Part shown: positions 16,546 to 26,843 of the stretch, in pieces
How the letters are laid out: the number at the start of each line of letters is the position of its first letter
Position numbering within the stretch: the first letter of the stretch is position 1
Source: PRO6 sp049646625
Lineage (GTDB): Bacteria > Pseudomonadota > Alphaproteobacteria > Rhizobiales > Xanthobacteraceae
Assembly: GCA_049646625.1 (NCBI GenBank)
Contig: JBARWE010000086.1
Span: 1 to 64,000, forward strand
Direction of reading: 5' to 3'
DNA length: 64,000 nt
Made by a program: the position numbers and the translations under genes
Notes under the pieces: model-generated
Databases searched by the model: none
What the model was told of the DNA's origin: nothing
Seen by the model: the letters and a program-made list of their open reading frames with translations, nothing else

Positions 16546-16559
16546 TTGACCTCGATCAA
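16546..16559. promoter_or_regulatory. FixK/FNR box between two divergent genes
   Basis: TTGACCTCGATCAA, perfect half-sites, lies 45 bases from the start of the hypothetical gene on the minus strand and 53 bases from the kinase start on the plus strand. A CATTAT stretch (complement of 16522-16527) is well placed as -10 for the minus-strand gene. One site could serve both. Confidence 0.78.
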
Positions 16560-16612
16560 TGGGGCCTTGCCGCCATCGCCCGATCGTACCGAAAGAAACA
16601 ATGGGTGGGTGC

Positions 16613-18217
16613 ATGGATACATTGCAAGACGAGGTGCTGGAATTTCTTGGCGATCCGGCAACCTACGGAATTTCGCGAGTCGTCCGGTTCGATACGCATG
16701 CGGCCGCCGTCTTTCTTGCCGACGGTCTGGCACTGAAGGTGAAGCGCCCCGTGCGGTTTCCGTTCCTGGATTATTCGACATTGGCCAAACGCAAGGCCGC
16801 CTGTCTGGCCGAGCTTGACGTCAACCGGCGCTTCGCACCGGAGCTTTACCGCAGGGTCGTGGCAATCACGCGCGAGGACGATGGCCGTCTTGCCATCGGC
16901 GGCGACGGCGAGCCGATCGAATGGGCCGTCGAAATGGCACGTTTCGACGAAAACCAGACACTCGACCATGTCGCCGCGCGGGGCGAGTTCAGCGATCAAC
17001 TGGCCGGCCGGCTTGCGCGCACCATCGCCGCCCTGCACCAGGCCGCCGAGCCGGCGCCGGCCGCACCGTGGATTGCGGCCGTTGCAAGCTACGTCGATCA
17101 AAACAGCGCCGCGCTGCGCGAATATCCTTCGCTGTTCGCCGGCCCGCGGGTCGACAAACTCGACCGCCGCGCCCGCGCCGCATTGCAGCGGTTCCGGCCG
17201 CTTCTCGTCAAGCGCGGAGAGCTTGGCCGGATCCGCCGCGGCCACGGCGATCTGCACCTTGGCAACATCGTGCTGCTCGACCAGCGCCCGGTGGCGTTCG
17301 ATGCCATCGAGTTCGACCCCGTCGTCGCCTCGGGCGATGTCCTGTACGATCTCGCCTTCCCGCTGATGGACCTGATCGAGCGCAATCTTTGCGGGCCGGC
17401 CAATCTGGTGATGAACGGCTACCTCCAGGCGTCGCAGCGCGAGGATGACGACGATGGCCTGGCGGCGCTGCCGTTCTTCATGTCGCTCCGCGCCGCGATC
17501 CGGGCCAAGGTCACGGCCGCACGCCTTGCCGCGGCCTCGGACAATGAACGGCCCGCCATTGCCCGCGCCGCATCGCGCTACTTCGCGCTTGCCCTCGATC
17601 TGCTGGCGCCGGCAATGCCGGCCATCGTCTGCACCGGCGGCCTGTCGGGAACCGGAAAATCGGTCCTCGCCCGCGCGCTGGCACCGCGCTTCCCGCCCTG
17701 CCCCGGCGCGGTGATGCTGCGCTCCGATGTCGAGCGCAAAACCCTGTACGGCGTCGACGAAACCGACCGGCTGCCGCCGGACGCCTACCGGCCGGAGGTG
17801 TCGGCGCAAATCTATGCCCGCCTGACCGGCAGGGCGGCGCGTATCGCTCGCGCGGGATATTCGGTGGTGGTCGATGCGGTGTTCGCCAGCCCCTCCGAGC
17901 GCGCCGCCATCGAAGCCGTGGCCCGCGACGCGGGCGTTGGGTTCTGCGGCCTGTTTCTGGCAGCCGATCTCGATACCCGCCTGCGGCGTGTCGGGGGCCG
18001 CGAGGCGGACGCATCCGACGCCGACGCAGCCGTCGTGCATCGGCAGGAGAGCTACGACGTCGGCCGGATGACCTGGCCGGTGATCGACGCCGGCGGAACG
18101 CCTGTCCAGACCCTTGAAGCCGCCTGCCGGCGCCTCGACGAACACGGAATCCTCGCCGGTTCCACCGTGCGGGGCGACGCCTGCATCCGCCCGCGCAAGC
18201 CGCCGCTGCGCCGATGA
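16613..18217 (+). CDS. Fused phosphotransferase (APH-like) and P-loop kinase (AAA/Zeta-like) protein
   Basis: This cytosolic protein of 534 residues has two kinase-like halves. The N-terminal part (about 1-320) resembles aminoglycoside/choline phosphotransferases: RGHGDLHLGNIVLLDQ (HGDLHLGN at about 211-218) and the metal DFG-like AFDAIEFDPV. The C-terminal part (about 335-534) has Walker A GGLSGTGKSVLARAL and SDVERKTLYGV, like small-molecule or gluconate-type P-loop kinases. The substrate is unknown. Start choice: ATG 16613 gives the family-like opening MDTLQDEVLEFLGDPATYG, and ATG 16601 is an alternative. The divergent FixK box suggests low-oxygen induction. Confidence 0.87.
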   Translation: MDTLQDEVLEFLGDPATYGISRVVRFDTHAAAVFLADGLALKVKRPVRFPFLDYSTLAKRKAACLAELDVNRRFAPELYRRVVAITREDDGRLAIGGDGEPIEWAVEMARFDENQTLDHVAARGEFSDQLAGRLARTIAALHQAAEPAPAAPWIAAVASYVDQNSAALREYPSLFAGPRVDKLDRRARAALQRFRPLLVKRGELGRIRRGHGDLHLGNIVLLDQRPVAFDAIEFDPVVASGDVLYDLAFPLMDLIERNLCGPANLVMNGYLQASQREDDDDGLAALPFFMSLRAAIRAKVTAARLAAASDNERPAIARAASRYFALALDLLAPAMPAIVCTGGLSGTGKSVLARALAPRFPPCPGAVMLRSDVERKTLYGVDETDRLPPDAYRPEVSAQIYARLTGRAARIARAGYSVVVDAVFASPSERAAIEAVARDAGVGFCGLFLAADLDTRLRRVGGREADASDADAAVVHRQESYDVGRMTWPVIDAGGTPVQTLEAACRRLDEHGILAGSTVRGDACIRPRKPPLRR

Positions 18218-18256
18218 GACGCACTTTCGCCGCGAGACTTATCTATCGTGAGCAGG

Positions 18257-18270
18257 TTGATCCCGATCAA
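18257..18270 (+). promoter_or_regulatory. FixK/FNR box upstream of phaC
   Basis: TTGATCCCGATCAA is the best match to the palindromic consensus in the window. TATCTG at 18292-18297 lies at the spacing expected for a -10 element. It is 61 bases before the phaC ATG, which shows that the open frame starting upstream at 18248 is not the real start. Confidence 0.82.
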
Positions 18271-18331
18271 AGTCCGACACGCCCGAACCGGTATCTGTAA
18301 ATCCGATCTGTTCCGGCCTCGAAGGATCGCC

Positions 18332-20239
18332 ATGATGACCCAGCGCGACCCGATCTCGCAAGCACCCGATTCCACCGCCAAGGGCGATACCGAGCGCCAC
18401 GCGAGCGTCGCACCAACTGCCCCGGTCCTGTTGCTCGCCGACTACCGCACCTCTTCCGGGGGCGACCAACGCTCCGGCCAGACAGACAGCCAGCCCGCTC
18501 CCGGCTGCGACACGACGACAGCACTGCCCGACATCATGGATCGCTCGATGCACGCGGCCATCGCGCGCTTCACGCTGGGCCTGTCGCCGGCCTCGCTGAT
18601 CGAGGCCTACCTGGATTGGGCGACCCAGCTCGCTTTTTCACCCGGCAAGCAGCTGCAGCTCATCGACAAGGCGATCCATAAAAGCCTGCGCTTCGCCGGC
18701 TATGCGGCGCGCTGCGCGACGCCGAACGCGACGCCTGCCTGCTGCATCGAGCCGCTGCCGCAGGACAAACGCTTTTCCGACGACGCCTGGCAGCGCTGGC
18801 CTTATAATTTCATCTATCAGTCGTTCCTGCTTCAGCAGCAGTGGTGGCACAACGCGACGACCGGCTTACGCGGCGTTGCGCGGCAACATGAGGACATGGT
18901 GGAGTTTGCCTCGCGCCAGATCCTCGACATGGTGTCGCCATCGAATTTCCCGCTGACCAACCCGGAAATCCTCCAGCGCACGCTCGAACGCGGGGGCATG
19001 AACTTTGTCGATGGCCTGCGAAACCTCGTCGAGGACTGGGAGCACGCCGTCAGCGGCAAGAAACCGGCCGGCAGCGAGCGGTTCGCCGTCGGCAAGGATG
19101 TCGCCGTCACGCCCGGCAAGGTCGTCTACCGCAACCGGCTGATCGAACTGATCCAGTACGAGCCGACCACCGATACGGTCCATCCCGAACCGGTACTGAT
19201 CGTTCCCGCCTGGATCATGAAATATTACATCCTCGACCTGTCGCCGCATAACTCGCTGGTGAAGTACCTCGTCGATCGCGGCTTCACCGTGTTCATGGTC
19301 TCGTGGAAGAATCCCGGCCCCGAGGATCGCGATCTCGGAATGGACGACTATCGCAGCCTCGGCGTGATGGCCGCGCTGGATGCGATCGGCAACCTCGCTC
19401 CGGCGCGGAAGGTTCACGCCGTCGGCTATTGCCTCGGCGGCACGCTACTGTCGATTGCCGCGGCCGCGATGGCGCGCGACGGCGACGAGCGGCTGCAATC
19501 GATGACGCTGCTGGCCGCCCAGACCGACTTCACCGAGGCCGGAGAGTTGAAGCTGTTCATCAACGAAAGCCAGATCGCTTTCCTTGAAGACATGATGTGG
19601 CAGCAAGGCTTTCTCGACAGCCGGCAGATGGCCGGGGCGTTCCAGATGCTTCGTTCGAACGACCTCGTCTGGTCGCGCATCGTCAAGGAATATCTGATGG
19701 GCGAACGGCAGCCGATGATCGACCTGATGGCATGGAACGCCGATGCGACGCGAATGCCCTATCGCATGCATTCGGAGTACCTGCGGCAGTTGTTCCTCGA
19801 CAACGATCTTGCGGAGGGCCGTTTCCGAATCGGCGGCCGGCCGATCGCGCTGAACGATATCCGCCTGCCGATTTTCGCGGTCGGCACGCTGAAGGATCAT
19901 GTCGCCCCGTGGCGCTCGACCTACAAGATCCACCTGTTGACCGACTGCGAAATCACCTACGCTTTGACGACCGGCGGCCACAATGCGGGCATCGTCTCCG
20001 AGCCTGGCCGCAAGGGGCGCCATTTCCAGGTCGCCACCCGGCAGGCGAACGAGCGCTACGCCGACACCGAGGCATTTCTCGCGACCGCCACGCGCAAGGA
20101 TGGCTCATGGTGGCCGGAATGGGCCGCCTGGCTCGACGCGCGGTCAGGTCCGCGCATTGCGGCCCGTCCCGTCGCGACTGCCGCGAACGATGGCAAACCA
20201 CTTGATGATGCGCCCGGAGCTTATGTGCTGCAGGACTGA
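18332..20239 (+). CDS. phaC: Polyhydroxyalkanoate synthase, class I
   Basis: This 635-residue enzyme polymerises hydroxyacyl-CoA into storage polyester on granules. The N-terminal PhaC domain (about 60-240, with RWPYNFIYQSFLLQQQWWHN) precedes an alpha/beta-hydrolase domain holding the catalytic nucleophile in HAVGYCLGGTLL (C367), the aspartate in GTLKDHVAPW and the histidine in TGGHNAGIVSEPG. The start ATG at 18332 follows AAGGATCG and lies after the FixK box. The gene is long for class I (usually near 590), because of an N-terminal low-complexity stretch. Control by FixK would tie polymer storage to electron-acceptor shortage. Confidence 0.93.
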   Translation: MMTQRDPISQAPDSTAKGDTERHASVAPTAPVLLLADYRTSSGGDQRSGQTDSQPAPGCDTTTALPDIMDRSMHAAIARFTLGLSPASLIEAYLDWATQLAFSPGKQLQLIDKAIHKSLRFAGYAARCATPNATPACCIEPLPQDKRFSDDAWQRWPYNFIYQSFLLQQQWWHNATTGLRGVARQHEDMVEFASRQILDMVSPSNFPLTNPEILQRTLERGGMNFVDGLRNLVEDWEHAVSGKKPAGSERFAVGKDVAVTPGKVVYRNRLIELIQYEPTTDTVHPEPVLIVPAWIMKYYILDLSPHNSLVKYLVDRGFTVFMVSWKNPGPEDRDLGMDDYRSLGVMAALDAIGNLAPARKVHAVGYCLGGTLLSIAAAAMARDGDERLQSMTLLAAQTDFTEAGELKLFINESQIAFLEDMMWQQGFLDSRQMAGAFQMLRSNDLVWSRIVKEYLMGERQPMIDLMAWNADATRMPYRMHSEYLRQLFLDNDLAEGRFRIGGRPIALNDIRLPIFAVGTLKDHVAPWRSTYKIHLLTDCEITYALTTGGHNAGIVSEPGRKGRHFQVATRQANERYADTEAFLATATRKDGSWWPEWAAWLDARSGPRIAARPVATAANDGKPLDDAPGAYVLQD

Positions 20240-20252
20240 TGCGACCGCATGA

Positions 20253-20266
20253 TTGACAAGGATCAA
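20253..20266 (+). promoter_or_regulatory. FixK/FNR box upstream of the phasin operon
   Basis: TTGACAAGGATCAA has perfect half-sites and lies 68 bases before the phasin ATG. TATGTT at 20284-20289 fits a -10 box at the proper distance for FNR-type activation. Confidence 0.8.
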
Positions 20267-20334
20267 CCGACCCGGCTGCCCGTTATGTTTAACTGACCTC
20301 CGATATCACCCCGCAGACCGTCAGGAGAGCATGC

Positions 20335-20703
20335 ATGGCCCAGGATTCACCGCCCGGCAATCCTCCGAACCCGCAGGATGCGCAGGAACAGTTCGCTGAA
20401 ACGGCCAAACAGCAGTTGGAAGCTCTGGCCGAAACGCAGAAGTATTTTTGGGACGTCGCCGGAAAGATCAGCCAGGTCTGGCTCGATCAGGCACAATCCG
20501 AGACCGCGTTGATTTCGGAGATGTTCGGCCGGCTTGCCGCGGCCCGCTCGGCGCCCGATGCGGCGGCGGTGTATAAGGAGTTCGCCGACCGCCAGCTTCA
20601 GATCATCACCGACAGCAACCGCCGCCTGCTCAAGGACAGCGAGGATTTGCTGAAGGCCAACACACGGCTGTTCTCGATCAAGAGCGGCGGCTTCAGCAGT
20701 TAG
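20335..20703 (+). CDS. Phasin-like granule-associated protein
   Basis: This small protein of 122 residues is highly helical and rich in Gln, Ala and Glu (QEQFAETAKQQLEALAETQKYF, DRQLQIITDSNRRLLKDS), like phasins that coat polyhydroxyalkanoate granules. AGGAG precedes the ATG. Start and position right after phaC and before a PhaC-like gene support the call. It could also be a PhaE-like partner of the small PhaC-like protein. First gene of a likely five-gene operon to 23740. Confidence 0.8.
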   Translation: MAQDSPPGNPPNPQDAQEQFAETAKQQLEALAETQKYFWDVAGKISQVWLDQAQSETALISEMFGRLAAARSAPDAAAVYKEFADRQLQIITDSNRRLLKDSEDLLKANTRLFSIKSGGFSS

Positions 20704-20746
20704 CATTTGGCGCGGCCGGCGCTTGCTCCGGCCCGCGAGGTTCCCG

Positions 20747-21925
20747 ATGTCGAGCCGGCAGCATTTACAGGGTTGCGACCGCAAGGCCGCCGGTGAGCCG
20801 GACATGCCGGGGGCGCCGGCGCCTTCCCCTCGCCTGCCGGCGGCGTTCCTCTGGCCGTTGTCGGCCGCCGCTTCCGCCAGCCAGGCCACGGCGTCTTTCC
20901 TCGACCTGATGGTCACGACGCTGACCGGCAGGACGAGCGAACCGCACCCGCCCGAATGGGCGACACCGAACACCGTGCGGCTGGACCTGCCGTCGATGCA
21001 ACTGCGCGACTTCTCCCGCGATAGCGTTGGGCCAGCCACCGTCGTATGCGCGCCGTTTGCGCTCCACCGCGCCACCGTTGCCGATTTTTCATCGGGGCAC
21101 AGCCTGGTCGAGACTCTTCTCGATGCCGGCCTGCGCCACCTGTTCGTCACCGACTGGCGTTCGGCAACAGCCGAGATGCGCAACTTCTCCATCGACACCT
21201 ATCTTGCCGAACTCAATGTCGCTGTCGACGACGTGAAGCCGCCGGTCAATCTTGTCGGCCTCTGTCAGGGCGGCTGGCTGGCGCTGGCTTATGCGGCGCG
21301 CTTCCCCGAAAAAGTAAACCGGCTGGTTCTGGCCGGCGCGCCGGTTGACATTGCCGCCGCCCCGTCCGGGCTGGGACAGTTCGTCGCCGGCACGCCGTTC
21401 GCCTGGTTCGAGCATCTGGTTCGGGCCGGCGAGGGCCGGGTCAACGGACGGCATCTGCTGGAGACATGGAGTCCGTCGCCGAGCGCCGCCGAGATCAAAC
21501 AGGTGCTTCAGTTCCCGGCCGCGATTGCGCCGCACCGCGTCGATGAACTGGAGCACCGGTTCCGGCATTGGTACGTTTCGACCGTCGATCTGCCGGGAGC
21601 CTTCTATCTGCAGGTCGTGCGCTCACTGTTCAAGGACAATCAGATCGCGGAAAACCGCTTTGTCGCGCTCGGCCGCCGCATCGATCTCCGCGATGTCAAA
21701 ATCCCGACCTGCCTGCTGGCGGGGCGGGATGATGAACTGGTGGCGCCGGAGCAACTGCTTGCCATCAGGCACCTGATCGGTACGTCGCCTGCCGAGATCG
21801 TCACCTTTGTCGAAAACTGCCAGCACCTCAGCCTGTTCATGGGCGCGACGACCCTGACAACGACGTGGCGGCGGATCGCCGGCTGGCTCGCCCAGGATAC
21901 CGCGGCACGCACGCGCGTTGCATAG
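20747..21925 (+). CDS. Short PhaC-like alpha/beta hydrolase with cysteine nucleophile
   Basis: This protein of 392 residues has an alpha/beta-hydrolase core with a PHA-synthase-type box VGLCQGGWLALAYAA (C173 as nucleophile), an aspartate in AGRDDELVAPEQ and a histidine in ENCQHLSLFMG. The size is that of class III PhaC or of intracellular depolymerase-like proteins. It lacks the long N-terminal domain of the class I enzyme upstream. Start ATG 20747 has GAGGT before it. It follows the phasin gene by 43 bases. Synthase partner, depolymerase or transacylase cannot be told apart from sequence alone. Confidence 0.82.
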   Translation: MSSRQHLQGCDRKAAGEPDMPGAPAPSPRLPAAFLWPLSAAASASQATASFLDLMVTTLTGRTSEPHPPEWATPNTVRLDLPSMQLRDFSRDSVGPATVVCAPFALHRATVADFSSGHSLVETLLDAGLRHLFVTDWRSATAEMRNFSIDTYLAELNVAVDDVKPPVNLVGLCQGGWLALAYAARFPEKVNRLVLAGAPVDIAAAPSGLGQFVAGTPFAWFEHLVRAGEGRVNGRHLLETWSPSPSAAEIKQVLQFPAAIAPHRVDELEHRFRHWYVSTVDLPGAFYLQVVRSLFKDNQIAENRFVALGRRIDLRDVKIPTCLLAGRDDELVAPEQLLAIRHLIGTSPAEIVTFVENCQHLSLFMGATTLTTTWRRIAGWLAQDTAARTRVA

Positions 21926-21985
21926 TCTCATTCCTCCGCGACGGAGAGCGAGCGCCACACCATTCAACCGGTCGGCTTTTCAAGC

Positions 21986-22678
21986 ATGTGGACTGTTCTG
22001 AGGGAAAAGCTGGTCGATGTCGTCAAGGCGGTGGCGCCGCTGGTCGGGATCGTCATCGGCCTTCAACTCACGTTCGTTCACGCACCGCTCGATATGTTCG
22101 TGCAATTCCTCGCGGGCGCCGCGTTGGCGATGGTCGGCATGCTGTTGCTGTTCACCGGGATCGATCTCGGCATTCTGCCGATGGGCCGCTTCATCGGCGC
22201 CGAGCTGCCAAAGAAAGGCTCCGTCGCGCTGATCGTCAGCGTGGCCTTTTCGCTCGGCTTCGCAACGACGATCGCCGAACCCGACGTGCTCGTGCTGTCG
22301 AGCCAGGTCGATGGCGTGTCGCAAGGTGCCATTTCCGGCCGCGCCGTGCTCTATGCCATTGCCTTCGGCGTCGCGGTCTTTGCCGCCATCGCGATGGGGC
22401 GCATCATCACCGGCTGGTCGATCCGCCTGCTGCTGGCGGCGATCTACGCCGTCGTCATCGTGCTGTGCCTGATCGCGCCCGCGCAATTCGTCCCGCTGGC
22501 ATTCGACGCCGGCAGCGTCACCACCGGCGTTCTGTCGGCCCCCGTCATCATTGCCCTTGCCATCGGCCTCAGTTCCGTCCTCGCCGGGCGCTCGGCTATT
22601 TCCGATGGCTTCGGCCTGCTCGGGATTGCGTCGGTCGGCCCGATCATCATCCTTCTGCTGGCGGGAGCGCTGCTGTGA
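21986..22678 (+). CDS. DUF1538 integral membrane protein, first copy
   Basis: This 230-residue protein is almost wholly hydrophobic, with about six or seven helices. Family marks are LLLFTGIDLGILPMGRFIGAEL, SLGFATTIAEPDVLVLSSQVD and AFDAGSVTTGVLSAPVIIAL. The biochemical role of DUF1538 is not established as far as I know. The conserved glutamate/aspartate pair in AEPDVL within a membrane segment suggests ion or small-solute transport (inference). It overlaps the second DUF1538 gene and is followed by a PII-like gene, so the three may form one regulated transporter. Confidence 0.85.
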   Translation: MWTVLREKLVDVVKAVAPLVGIVIGLQLTFVHAPLDMFVQFLAGAALAMVGMLLLFTGIDLGILPMGRFIGAELPKKGSVALIVSVAFSLGFATTIAEPDVLVLSSQVDGVSQGAISGRAVLYAIAFGVAVFAAIAMGRIITGWSIRLLLAAIYAVVIVLCLIAPAQFVPLAFDAGSVTTGVLSAPVIIALAIGLSSVLAGRSAISDGFGLLGIASVGPIIILLLAGALL

Positions 22679-23409
22679 TGACGGGGGTGTGGGCCGGCGA
22701 GATTGCAACGATTGCCTGGAGCGTCGCGGTCGCGGTCGGCCCGCTCGCCGTGCTGTTTGTGATCTTCCAGATCTTTCTGCTGCGGCTGCCGCGCCGGCAG
22801 GTCACCGACATCCTGAAAGGTACGGCCATCGCCGCCGCCGGCCTCTTTCTGTTCCTCCTCGGGGTTGGCATCGGCTTCCTGCCGTTCGGCCGGATGATCG
22901 GGGAAGCCCTTGGCGTCCGCGACCAGACCTGGCTCGTTTTCTTCGTTGGGCTGCTGCTCGGCTTCTTCACGACCTGGGGCGAGCCGGCGGTGCGCATCCT
23001 GGCGGATCAGGTCGAGGAGGCATCCAACGGCTCGATCCGCCGGACGGCGGTTCTGTACGCCGTCTGCGCCGGAGTCGCGCTCTCGGTCGGGATCGGCATC
23101 CTCAGGATCGCCTACGGGATTCCGCTGCCGTATCTCGTGGTGCCGGGCTACGCGCTCGCCATCATCCTGATCGCATTCAGCGATAGGGATTTCGCGGCGA
23201 TCGCCGCCGACTCCGGCGGCGTCGCGACGGGGCCGCTCGCCAACACGTTTCTGCTGGCGCTTGCCCTGGGCGCCGCCGCCTCGGCAGGCGATCGCGACCC
23301 GATCCTGCACGGCCTTGGCTTCGTGGCACTGATCGCCCTGGCACCGATCCTGTCCGTCATGCTGCTGGGATTCATCATGCGACCGACATTGCGAAAACGA
23401 GAGGATTGA
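22678..23409 (+). CDS. DUF1538 integral membrane protein, second copy
   Basis: This 243-residue protein is the second half-like partner of the preceding one, with matching landmarks: LFLFLLGVGIGFLPFGRMIGEAL, GFFTTWGEPAVRILADQVEE and AADSGGVATGPLANTFLLAL. The ATG at 22678 overlaps the preceding stop by one base, indicating coupled translation. About seven helices are predicted. Two related but distinct copies suggest a heterodimeric membrane complex. The acidic pair is reduced to GEPA here, so only one copy keeps the AEPD form. Confidence 0.85.
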   Translation: MTGVWAGEIATIAWSVAVAVGPLAVLFVIFQIFLLRLPRRQVTDILKGTAIAAAGLFLFLLGVGIGFLPFGRMIGEALGVRDQTWLVFFVGLLLGFFTTWGEPAVRILADQVEEASNGSIRRTAVLYAVCAGVALSVGIGILRIAYGIPLPYLVVPGYALAIILIAFSDRDFAAIAADSGGVATGPLANTFLLALALGAAASAGDRDPILHGLGFVALIALAPILSVMLLGFIMRPTLRKRED

Positions 23410-23410
23410 A

Positions 23411-23740
23411 ATGCAGAACCCACGCCTGATCGTCAGCATTGTGCGCAAGGGTTGGGGCGACACCATTCTGGAAGCGACCATGAACGCCGGCGCCCACGGC
23501 GGCACCGTCCTGTTCGGGCGCGGCATCGGCCGCAACGAACAGCAGCGCGTGTTCGGCATCCAGATCGAACCGGAGAAAGAGATCGTCCTGACGATCGTTC
23601 CTGACGAGTTGAAGGACGTCATGCTTCAGGAAATCGTCCGCGCCGCGGAACTGACCGTGCCCGGCCACGGTCTTACCTTCGTTGTCGCAGTCGAGGCGAT
23701 AGCTGGGATCGTCCACCTCGTCGAAGAAAATCCGTTCTGA
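23411..23740 (+). CDS. PII-like (GlnB family) signalling protein
   Basis: This is a cytosolic trimeric-type protein of 109 residues with the ferredoxin-like PII fold (RLIVSIVRKGWGDTILEATMNAGAHGGTVLFGRG). The T-loop region is altered (RNEQQRVFGIQIEPEKE), and there is no tyrosine anywhere in the protein, so GlnD-type uridylylation is excluded. The family's B-loop glycines are partly kept near TVPGHGLTF. It lies one base after the second DUF1538 gene. PII proteins next to membrane transporters commonly gate them, so it probably regulates the DUF1538 pair. Confidence 0.85.
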   Translation: MQNPRLIVSIVRKGWGDTILEATMNAGAHGGTVLFGRGIGRNEQQRVFGIQIEPEKEIVLTIVPDELKDVMLQEIVRAAELTVPGHGLTFVVAVEAIAGIVHLVEENPF

Positions 23741-23778
23741 TCGCGGTGCCGCCGCTCGCCAAACCGTGAGTTGAAGGA

Positions 23779-23792
23779 TTGATCCAGATCAT
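23779..23792 (+). promoter_or_regulatory. FixK/FNR-like box upstream of the P-type ATPase gene
   Basis: TTGATCCAGATCAT differs from the palindrome at one base in the right half-site. It lies 57 bases before the ATG, as for the other boxes, with TGCTAT at 23815-23820 placed as -10. Confidence 0.65.
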
Positions 23793-23849
23793 CCAGCCGC
23801 GCCCCCAACCGTTGCTATCCAACAGGTTCACCAGCAACAGCCTTGAAGC

Positions 23850-26645
<2,796 letters not shown>

Positions 26646-26678
26646 CCCGTCGCCGCGGCACGGCCGGAAGCCGGCCGC

Positions 26679-26784
26679 TAGAGCGTTTTCGAGCGAAGTG
26701 GGAACCGGTTCGCGTTAAGAAAATGCGTCAAAATAATAATCTGGAGATCCGCTTCTGATTCCATCGAGAGGCGGAAAAACTCTA
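26679..26784. repeat. Dispersed 106-base repeat, copy 1
   Basis: This sequence recurs in the opposite orientation at 45985-46089 with roughly 85 percent identity by eye. It is bounded by CTAGAG...CTCTAG inverted ends, with the inner blocks AACCGGTTC and ATCGAGAGGCGG. It lies between the ATPase and HlyD genes and encodes nothing convincing. Elements of this kind are common interspersed palindromic repeats in Bradyrhizobium relatives. Confidence 0.75.
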
Positions 26785-26843
26785 GGTCTGCTCATCCGCT
26801 TGTCGCAATAGGAAAACTGGCATCTAAAAATGGGCCACAGCAA

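Noticed and set aside
16559..16612. Extended start of the kinase gene
   Set aside because: It would begin inside the FixK operator, and homologous openings match the ATG at 16613.
18248..18331. Upstream extension of the phaC frame beginning with GTG
   Set aside because: It would place the FixK box and -10 inside the protein; the ATG at 18332 has a ribosome site and family-like opening.
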